Source of the DNA: Methanomassiliicoccaceae archaeon
Lineage (GTDB): Archaea; Thermoplasmatota; Thermoplasmata; Methanomassiliicoccales; Methanomethylophilaceae
NCBI GenBank assembly: GCA_009786295.1
Contig: WQTN01000141.1
Location: forward strand, 1 to 28,645
DNA length: 28,645 nucleotides
Direction of reading: 5' to 3'
Shown here piece by piece: positions 8,021 to 14,140 of this stretch. Numbering within the stretch: the first letter of the stretch is position 1; every line of letters starts with the position of its first letter. Under the pieces are notes generated by a model. That model was not told where the DNA came from and did not search any database. It saw only the letters and a list, made by a program, of their open reading frames with translations. The translations under genes were made by a program, and so were the position numbers.

Positions 8021-9169
8021 TCAGGACCGTTCGTCAAAGAGGTCCGTATATAGAGAAGACATAACGCCTCCTATCAGGCCGCACAGCATATCATCCATGA
8101 ACGGCCCCAGTTTGGAGATCACTCCGGGTTTGTGCCTGTCAAAACGGTGGAATTCGAACACCCCTCTCGTGCCTGCGATGTACTGGGCTATCTGCATCCC
8201 TATTATCTCGTCTGCGATGAGGTGTATGGGGTCCTTCGAGAACATGCCTCTCGGCATAGCGCAGATGCAGTCCTTGTTCCCTATCTCTTCCAAGGCCACC
8301 GCGCCCTGTATGAGGGATGACACGTTGATGTCCTCGGACAGGATCTCAAGCTTTGACTCAAACCTTCTCTTAAGGTCGCCGGTGTCCCATTCAGGGTTCG
8401 GGATGTAAAGTTCCAGAGCAGCTTCCCACATGAGCTCCTTCGTTATCCCTTTGCCTTTCAGGACATCCATGAACGTGCCCATGTGAGGGAAATCCCCTCT
8501 TTTTACAAGATTGCTTATGACAGCGGCCTTGACAGACCTCGCCATGGATATTCCCAGCGGCATGCCTGTGCCTGCGTACTCCTCTCTCTCGTCCCCTATC
8601 GGCGACACTATCGCGATAGCATCCGAGGTCGTTCCCGTCTCTCTGTATCCGAGTATGCTCAACGCTGCAGACTTGGCCTCGATCATCGGCATCATGATGT
8701 TGATCTTTGCCGCATCCGTCATAGGCATCGGCGATATCCCGATGATGTTTATCGTTCCGGCGACCAGCATCCTGTATCTTTCCAGAGATATCCTGTGCTT
8801 TTCCTCCCAGTTCTCCAGAAGTTCTCCGGCGACGACCTGATTGCTCAGCCCCGCCGTGACCGCTGCGAATGTCAAGACGTTCTCGTATTCCGACTCTACC
8901 GTCGAGAAAACATATTTCACCTCTGCCGCGGTCATGAACCCAACGGCATGATCGGGTATCCCGTGTTTTTCCATTACCTTATCTATATCTCCGCGCGGAT
9001 CGCCCGTTTCATAATCATGCGGCACCTGCACAATGAAAAGCGTGTCTGTGACCGTATGCCCGCCGTTCTTCATTGCACTGCTGAGAACTTCCATCCTTTC
9101 GCTCAGACGGATGACGACTGTTGCCATCTCTCCGTCCTCCAATATCTTCACGTCTTTCACATACTTCAT
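8021..9169 (-). CDS. cbiS: CbiS: adenosylcobinamide amidohydrolase (CbiZ) fused to alpha-ribazole phosphatase (CobZ)
   Basis: A 382-aa two-domain protein. Residues 1-240 match CbiZ, which cleaves incomplete corrinoids to cobyric acid so they can be rebuilt: LSSAMKNGGHTVTDTLFIVQVP, TAGLSNQVVAGE, GTINIIGISPMPMTDAA and EAKSAALSILGYRETGTTSDA. Residues 310-382 match CobZ, a PgpA-like alpha-ribazole-5'-phosphate phosphatase: DPIHLIADEIIG and FHRFDRHKPGVISKLGPFMDD. Such CbiZ-CobZ fusions are known as CbiS, characterised in Methanopyrus kandleri. The gene overlaps cbiB by 4 bp. Its presence together with cbiB means salvaged cobamides can be stripped and reassembled with the cell's own linker and base. 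Confidence 0.88.
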   Translation of the reverse strand: MKYVKDVKILEDGEMATVVIRLSERMEVLSSAMKNGGHTVTDTLFIVQVPHDYETGDPRGDIDKVMEKHGIPDHAVGFMTAAEVKYVFSTVESEYENVLTFAAVTAGLSNQVVAGELLENWEEKHRISLERYRMLVAGTINIIGISPMPMTDAAKINIMMPMIEAKSAALSILGYRETGTTSDAIAIVSPIGDEREEYAGTGMPLGISMARSVKAAVISNLVKRGDFPHMGTFMDVLKGKGITKELMWEAALELYIPNPEWDTGDLKRRFESKLEILSEDINVSSLIQGAVALEEIGNKDCICAMPRGMFSKDPIHLIADEIIGMQIAQYIAGTRGVFEFHRFDRHKPGVISKLGPFMDDMLCGLIGGVMSSLYTDLFDERS

Positions 9170-10203
9170 GTTACCATCCTCAGCAGATCAAATATCAGAT
9201 CTTCGATGAATACCTGTACATATATGCCCAGGAAAATAAAAAGCGGGATGGTTATCAGCAGTACGAACAGCATCGATGTGCGCTCAACAAGTTTGTAGCA
9301 CCTTGTCACATCGTTTATTGACGGCAGGTCCCCGCTTCCCATAACATAAACATCTGCCTTCTCCATGGATATTCCCAACGCATGCGCGACCGCCGTCATC
9401 GGCCATCCGCTGTTCGGGCTCGGGGTCTTTGTGTGTTCTTCCTTCGCCGCTTTGAACACCCCTTTGTGCTCGAACCCGAAAATCCAGGCTGTGAGCGCAA
9501 CGAACGCGGGAGATATCCGCGATGTCGCATATCCCAGGACATCATCGAATTTTGCGACGAAAAATCCTAAATTCCCGTATTTCTCGTTCAGATATCCCCA
9601 CATCGCGTCCATAAGGTTCGCGCATCTGAACATGATCGCCCCGGTGATGCCGAACAGCCCGAAATAGAAAGTGGGAGATACCACGCTGTCCACCAGATTC
9701 TCCGAGATCGTCTCGCAGCAAGAGGATGTGATATGATCCTTATCCAAGCTGCTTGTGTCCCTGCTTACTATCATTTGCACCTTATCCCTTGCGGATCGGA
9801 TGTCGCCGTTCCTCAGATCATTCTGTATTGGGATGCAGTGATGGCGGAACGAGAATATCGCATAGGTTATCTTGAACATGAATGCGACGACCGCTATCCA
9901 TATGATCTCTCCTAGGGTCACGGTGATCCCAACAAATTCCCACTGGTGTCCGTCGAGGCCGTTACGTATGAGGCTGCAGATCAGCATCATTATGAACCAA
10001 AAAACAAAGAACACCAAAAGATAAGAAAGGCAACCTTTCACCTTCGTCCATTTGGACGATCTGTCCTTCACCCTCCTGTCCAAGAAACCTACTATGTTCC
10101 CTATCCATCTGAGAAGGTGGAATCTGTTAGGCAGCTCCCCTATGAATCTGTCTATTAGCAATGCAACAAGAACTATCAGGATCGCGGAAAGCCATAATTC
10201 CAT
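9166..10203 (-). CDS. cbiB: Adenosylcobinamide-phosphate synthase CbiB
   Basis: A 345-aa membrane protein that attaches aminopropanol (phosphate) to adenosylcobyric acid. It has N-terminal hydrophobic helices (residues 1-20, 58-80, 95-120). The family motif VSRDTSSLDKDHITSSCCETISENLVDS starts near residue 147, followed by the SPTFYFGLFG segment. A further motif, PSPNSGWPMTAVAHALG, lies in the C-terminal half, and the last helix is at 312-335. Length is typical. It starts 4 bp after cobD, whose product supplies the linker, and overlaps cbiS by 4 bp, whose CbiZ domain supplies the cobyric acid. Confidence 0.92.
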   Translation of the reverse strand: MELWLSAILIVLVALLIDRFIGELPNRFHLLRWIGNIVGFLDRRVKDRSSKWTKVKGCLSYLLVFFVFWFIMMLICSLIRNGLDGHQWEFVGITVTLGEIIWIAVVAFMFKITYAIFSFRHHCIPIQNDLRNGDIRSARDKVQMIVSRDTSSLDKDHITSSCCETISENLVDSVVSPTFYFGLFGITGAIMFRCANLMDAMWGYLNEKYGNLGFFVAKFDDVLGYATSRISPAFVALTAWIFGFEHKGVFKAAKEEHTKTPSPNSGWPMTAVAHALGISMEKADVYVMGSGDLPSINDVTRCYKLVERTSMLFVLLITIPLFIFLGIYVQVFIEDLIFDLLRMVT

Positions 10204-10207
10204 ACTC

Positions 10208-11317
10208 TTACCCCAAACGCCTCATGGAATTTTCGACCGCCCTTACGAACATCTCGTTCCTTTCCCTGTCCTTTACGCTGAACCTCACATAGCGATCGAA
10301 TCTTTCGCCGAACGATGCGCAGTCCCTTACCATTATCTTATCTTTCAGCATTAGTTTCTGGAATTCGGAGCATTTTATTCCAAGTTCTTTCAAAGAGCAG
10401 AAGTAGAAGAAAGAGTCGGAAACATTCCCGACGGGGAATCCGATCTTTTTCAGTTCCGAGTTCATAGCTTTGGATTCTTTTGCCATTACCGAGGCCGCTT
10501 TTTTCACATAACCGATATGTTCGGACATGAGGATCCTTGCCACGTTCTGCTCTATTTGGCCTACGTTCCATGTCATCCTCACTTTATCCATCTCTTCGAT
10601 CAGGCCCGGCGACGCCAGGCCGTAGCCTATCCTTATCCCGGGTATGGCGAACGACTTCGTCAGGGAACCGGCCACAACCAAGTTGTCAAATTCGTTCACG
10701 AACCCTGCGCACGATATCTCCTCATGCTCGGGAACAAGTTCAAGGAGCGTCTCGTCAAGGAACACCAAAACGCCTTCGTCCCTGCATGTCTTTACCATTT
10801 CCAAGATCTTCCGCCTCGGTTCGATCCTTCCCGTAGGATTGTTCGGGTTGCATATGTACAGCGCCTTCGCTCCGCTCTTCACTGCGGCGGATATCTTTTC
10901 TGTGTTGATCCTGAAATCCTCTTCCTCGGTAAGTTCGTTGAATGCTGTCTCTGCGCCGACAAGTCTGCACTGCTGAGAATATTCCGCGAATGACGGCCTG
11001 TTTATGATCGCTTTCTCTCCTTTTTCGATGAACGCATTCGGGAAGTTCCTTATTATTTCCGAGGATCCGGAACCTATTGCGATATTCTCCTCTCTGAGCG
11101 AGAATATCTTTGAAAAAGTGGCCTTCAGCTCTGTGCAGTTGTCATCGGGGTAGTGGCCGATGTCGCCCATCGCCGTTGCGATGATATCGGGAAGACACTC
11201 CGGCGGCCCGAACGGGTTCAGATTATGGCTGTAATCCTCTATGCCTTCCGTCTTCCATGCCTGTCCGCCGTGGACGGTCTTGGGTATCCCCCTCAAAACC
11301 TCTCTTCCGTACCTCAT
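10208..11317 (-). CDS. cobD: L-threonine-O-3-phosphate decarboxylase CobD
   Basis: A 369-aa PLP enzyme of aminotransferase fold. CobD makes (R)-1-amino-2-propanol phosphate, the linker CbiB attaches. The N-terminal HGGQAW...YSHNLNPFGPP block is the CobD version of the family start. CNPNNPTG (156-163), Asp188 in FLDET, the PLP lysine Lys221 in GSLTKSFAIPGIRIGYG, and Arg229 are all in place. It resembles histidinol-phosphate aminotransferase, but cbiB immediately downstream and the HGG start favour CobD. It is the first gene of the - strand cobalamin operon and has its own promoter. Confidence 0.88.
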   Translation of the reverse strand: MRYGREVLRGIPKTVHGGQAWKTEGIEDYSHNLNPFGPPECLPDIIATAMGDIGHYPDDNCTELKATFSKIFSLREENIAIGSGSSEIIRNFPNAFIEKGEKAIINRPSFAEYSQQCRLVGAETAFNELTEEEDFRINTEKISAAVKSGAKALYICNPNNPTGRIEPRRKILEMVKTCRDEGVLVFLDETLLELVPEHEEISCAGFVNEFDNLVVAGSLTKSFAIPGIRIGYGLASPGLIEEMDKVRMTWNVGQIEQNVARILMSEHIGYVKKAASVMAKESKAMNSELKKIGFPVGNVSDSFFYFCSLKELGIKCSEFQKLMLKDKIMVRDCASFGERFDRYVRFSVKDRERNEMFVRAVENSMRRLG

Positions 11318-11340
11318 CAGATATCACTGCTGTATGGTGG

Positions 11341-11357
11341 TTGGATTATTAATCCTA
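11341..11357 (-). promoter_or_regulatory. Promoter of the cobD operon with palindromic TATA region
   Basis: GGATTATTAATCC (11343-11355) is a perfect palindrome around one central base and contains a TATA-like TTATTAA or its mirror. Its centre is about 32 bp upstream of the cobD ATG, so the leader is only a few bases long. With flanks it reads TTGGATTATTAATCCTA, loosely like the 17-bp operator at the nitrogenase-like promoters (TTGG...CC in the same register), but the inner triplets differ. I do not call it the same site. Confidence 0.45.
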
Positions 11358-11584
11358 TGTCATACGATACCAAGAGAAACCGTAAAAATTCTATCTCGCT
11401 CAACAGGCAACGGTGTTGATCTGTGTGTTCAAAACGGTTGTATATATTTACCAAAAGCCCGTCTTATCATCGTTGTTGATCTCCGCGGCCTCATTCTCTC
11501 AAAAATTTATGCATATATACGGACACAGATTGATACAGAACTGTTGGTAAGTTTTAAGTTCCACCCCACTCATAACTTATTAGT

Positions 11585-11676
11585 GCGCGGCCTGCGCCGC
11601 GCAGGGAGGAAGCCTTTCCCTCAGGGGATGGATGTTCCGATATTGAGGCGCGGCCTGCGCCGCGCAGGGAGGAAGC
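11585..11676 (+). repeat. Two identical 29-bp hairpin repeats, 63 bp apart, in a 5' leader
   Basis: The same 29 bp occurs at 11585-11613 and 11648-11676. Each copy begins with GCGCGGCCTGCGCCGCGC, a perfect 7-bp stem with a CTGC loop, and continues with AGGGAGGAAGC, which looks like a ribosome-binding site. The second copy lies 5 bp before the ATG at 11682. In the downstream reading frame both copies encode RGLRRAGRK, and 63 bp is 21 codons, but translation this far upstream is doubtful. The structure could act as a translational control element or be a dispersed genomic repeat. Confidence 0.75.
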
Positions 11677-11681
11677 ACCTA

Positions 11682-12479
11682 ATGAAATACAAACTTAAAG
11701 GAGACTCCAGAGGAATAGCTACGCTGGTCATTGTCATCGTGGCTATAGTTATCATAGCCGGCGCGGGGGCTACGGCATATGTTCTCCTCAGCAATGACAA
11801 AGATTCGAACGACGGCGGCACTGATGTCGCACCTAAAACGCTGGGCGGCCCGGGACTCAAAACGGGAGAAACCCTGACCTATGCGTTCAGCGCAAACGCG
11901 AAAGTGACTTTCATGGGAGAGACGTTTAATATCTCTGATGCAATAAAAGGAACATTTACCATCAAATGCACACCCGGCAGTGGTGGCAAATATGTAATGA
12001 CCTTTACCATGAACGCCTCATATGACCTGTCCGGAATAGTACCCGGAATGAAGGACAGCATCGAGACAATAACTGAGTCGTTCGAGGTTGACAGCCTGGA
12101 TATGACAGGGTTTGACACGACCACGACAGATCTCTCCGATCTGAAGGATCTCGGATACTCCGATGCGGACATCAAGAAGATCCAGGGCCTTATTGAAAAG
12201 TACAATAAGAGCACAGTGACGCTCTCTACCGTCGATGGCAGCATCGAAGTGGAGAAACGCACATATTCCTACAAGTGGAATGATCTCAAAACCCTCATTC
12301 CGGATGTGGATGCATTGGATGACATCCCCATAAACAAACTTGACGTAGACTTTTCTTTGTGGTTCGGAAAGGATGTTCTCTACAAGGCATCAGTAGATCT
12401 CAAAGTTGAGGTAGAGGCCGACGGACAGAAGATGACGGCAGAAGTCAGCGCCAGCCTTGACCTGACAAAACACCAGTAA
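11682..12479 (+). CDS. Membrane-anchored exported protein of unknown function
   Basis: A 265-aa protein with a short basic start (MKYKLKGDSRG) and one hydrophobic helix (about residues 12-36). It continues with an Asp/Gly-rich linker and an extracellular domain of about 215 residues rich in Thr, Ser and alternating hydrophobics, suggesting beta structure. I do not recognise the domain. The basic segment ending in RG before the helix resembles a class III (pilin-type) signal, but a plain uncleaved anchor is just as likely. The frame is open upstream to 11241; I chose the ATG at 11682 because GGGAGGAAG precedes it and the anchor then begins normally. A strong terminator follows. Confidence 0.75.
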   Translation: MKYKLKGDSRGIATLVIVIVAIVIIAGAGATAYVLLSNDKDSNDGGTDVAPKTLGGPGLKTGETLTYAFSANAKVTFMGETFNISDAIKGTFTIKCTPGSGGKYVMTFTMNASYDLSGIVPGMKDSIETITESFEVDSLDMTGFDTTTTDLSDLKDLGYSDADIKKIQGLIEKYNKSTVTLSTVDGSIEVEKRTYSYKWNDLKTLIPDVDALDDIPINKLDVDFSLWFGKDVLYKASVDLKVEVEADGQKMTAEVSASLDLTKHQ

Positions 12480-12521
12480 GTCCGACTATAAAGAAAATAA
12501 ACCTTTTACCTTATCTTTAAA

Positions 12522-12556
12522 GGCGGCCGGTCCCGGCCGCCGCCTGATTTTTATTT
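12522..12556 (+). terminator. Hairpin plus T-rich tail after the exported protein gene
   Basis: GGCGGCCGGTCCCGGCCGCC (12522-12541) folds into an 8-9 bp all-GC stem and is followed within 6 bp by TTTTTATTT. It lies 42 bp after the stop at 12479, between convergent genes, as expected for an intrinsic-type terminator. Confidence 0.7.
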
Positions 12557-12565
12557 GCCTAAAAT

Positions 12566-12580
12566 GTGGTTTTTTACCAC
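12566..12580 (-). terminator. Small hairpin after the sirtuin gene
   Basis: GTGGTTTTTTACCAC forms a 5-bp stem with a 5-base loop just beyond the sirtuin stop codon (12586-12588). On the - strand it is followed by ATTTTA. The stem is weak, so a terminator role is tentative; the larger GC hairpin at 12522-12541 is symmetric and could serve both directions. Confidence 0.35.
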
Positions 12581-12585
12581 GTATA

Positions 12586-13305
12586 TCACACTTGTCTCAA
12601 TACCTCTCCGATGCTGCCGCGGATGACCAGTGCGGCATCTCCCTCATGCGGCAGTTCCGATTTGTTTATCAGGATCAGTTTTCCGCCCCGGTAGTGCCGC
12701 AACAGCCCTGCGGCGGGATACACATTAAGCGATGTCCCCCCTACAATGAGAACATCGGCGTCCTTTATGGCAAGGGCCGCATCCTCCATCACTTTCTGGT
12801 CCAGCGGTTCATCGTACAGGACAACATCCGGTTTTATTATCCCTGTGCAACTGCACCGGGGGACATCTCTGCTGTCCGTCATGATGCTTTCCACAGGATA
12901 CGGCTTTCCGCATCTCATGCAGAAATTGCGATAGACCGAACCGTGGAGCTCATAGACGCACCTGCTTCCGGCCGTCTGATGCAGATTGTCGATGTTCTGC
13001 GTAACGACCGCTTTCAGTTTACCATCTGACTCCAGCTCTGCCAGTTTGAAATGCGCCGCATTGGGCTTTGCATCAAGATGTACCATCTTATCGCGATAAA
13101 AACGATAGAATTCAGAAGTGTTGTTCATGAAGAAACCATGCGACAGCATCGTCTCCGGAGGATGTTCGTATCTCTGGTTGTACAGTCCGGATGTGCTTCG
13201 GAAGTCAGGGATGCCGCTTTCCGTGGATACCCCGGCGCCGCCGAAGAAGACGATGTTATCGGAATCTCTGATCATGCTTCTTAGAGTTTCGATCTGAGTG
13301 TCCAT
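12586..13305 (-). CDS. cobB: Sir2-family NAD-dependent protein deacylase
   Basis: A 239-aa sirtuin removing acyl groups from lysines with NAD. The NAD-binding GAGVSTESGIPDFRS (24-37), TQNIDNLHQTAGS (102-114), catalytic His121 in ELHGS and GGTSLNVYPAAGL are all present. Zinc ligands are Cys129, Cys132, Cys151 and Cys153; the second pair is CxC where many relatives have CxxC. It starts 31 bp after btuD on the same strand and is likely the last gene of the transporter operon. The Salmonella sirtuin was named CobB because it can stand in for CobT, so a cobalamin context is noteworthy, but deacylation is the established family activity. Confidence 0.9.
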   Translation of the reverse strand: MDTQIETLRSMIRDSDNIVFFGGAGVSTESGIPDFRSTSGLYNQRYEHPPETMLSHGFFMNNTSEFYRFYRDKMVHLDAKPNAAHFKLAELESDGKLKAVVTQNIDNLHQTAGSRCVYELHGSVYRNFCMRCGKPYPVESIMTDSRDVPRCSCTGIIKPDVVLYDEPLDQKVMEDAALAIKDADVLIVGGTSLNVYPAAGLLRHYRGGKLILINKSELPHEGDAALVIRGSIGEVLRQV

Positions 13306-13336
13306 TTATGCCTCCGAGTGCATCAATTGATCGATC

Positions 13337-14140
13337 TCAGAGATGATATTCGCCCTTATACCTCTTAGGAAGCACGAACAGTTCTCCGTCCTTGTCGAAA
13401 CCTACCGATGCGCTCACCTCATACACTTCCTGTATAAGTTCCTCGGTTATTACCTTCTTCGGATCACCGGTGGCGTAAATCTTTCCCTCTTTCATTATAA
13501 TGCAGTCCTCACAGTATCGGGCCATCAGAGAGATGTCATGCTCCGCGACAAGGATGGACATGTCCTTTCTTACCATGGCCCTGAGGTATTCCATGACCTC
13601 CAGCTTGTATCTCATATCCAGATGCGACGTCGGTTCGTCTATCAGCATCAGCCTCGGCTCCTGAACATATGCCTTTGCTATCAGTGCGCGCTGCCTTTCT
13701 CCGCTAGAAAGCATGTTGAGCGGTTTGTTCTGTAAATGCGAAACCCCGAATTTATTGAGGGCGTCCGATACCGTCTGCTCATCGGTTTCAGCCTCCCACC
13801 ACAGATTCTGCAGATGCGGATACCTTCCGAGCATCACCGTTTCGTATACGGTAAGACCGAAACTCCCTCTGAGTTCGGCCGGAACATTGGATACTTTCTT
13901 AGCTATCTCGTTGGGGGTCCTGTCCTTCACCGATTCGCCGTCGATCAGAACGTCTCCGGACGTTATGGAGTGCAGTTTGTTTATGCACCTCATCATGGTG
14001 GTCTTTCCGCACCCGTTCGGACCTATCAGCCCCACAAGCCGTCCGGAGCCCACGCTGAATGACACATCCTTTACAGCGTGGAACCCGTCCTCGTAATATT
14101 TGTTCAGGTTCTTCAGTTCCAGTAAGGGCGGATCAACCAT
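13337..14140 (-). CDS. btuD: BtuD/FecE-type ABC transporter ATPase
   Basis: A 267-aa ATPase that powers the adjoining importer at the cytoplasmic face. Walker A GPNGCGKTT (40-48), signature LSSGERQ (144-150), Walker B LMLIDEP (164-170) and the switch His201 are intact. The Q-loop normally reads VPQ in this family; here it reads VPAE (near residue 88), so the usual Gln is replaced. The start overlaps the permease stop by 8 bp. The family transports cobalamin, haem and ferric chelates; the neighbours favour a corrinoid or related tetrapyrrole, but this is inferred. Confidence 0.88.
   Translation of the reverse strand: MVDPPLLELKNLNKYYEDGFHAVKDVSFSVGSGRLVGLIGPNGCGKTTMMRCINKLHSITSGDVLIDGESVKDRTPNEIAKKVSNVPAELRGSFGLTVYETVMLGRYPHLQNLWWEAETDEQTVSDALNKFGVSHLQNKPLNMLSSGERQRALIAKAYVQEPRLMLIDEPTSHLDMRYKLEVMEYLRAMVRKDMSILVAEHDISLMARYCEDCIIMKEGKIYATGDPKKVITEELIQEVYEVSASVGFDKDGELFVLPKRYKGEYHL

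Larger units (their letters stand above)
11318..11681. other. Divergent intergenic region between cobD and the exported protein gene
   Basis: This 364-bp stretch holds the cobD promoter at its left end, two TATA-like stretches for the rightward gene (around 11441-11450 and 11511-11519), and two copies of a GC-rich hairpin repeat next to the rightward start codon. GTTGATCT occurs twice, 60 bp apart (11415 and 11475). If the second TATA is used, the leader of the rightward mRNA would be about 140 nt and would contain both hairpins. No tRNA-like or riboswitch-like structure was recognised. Confidence 0.5.

Noticed and set aside
11318..11681. A cobalamin riboswitch in the leader between cobD and the exported protein gene
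   Set aside because: No B12-box-like sequence or multi-stem fold was seen; the only structures are the two short identical hairpins, and such riboswitches are not expected in archaea.
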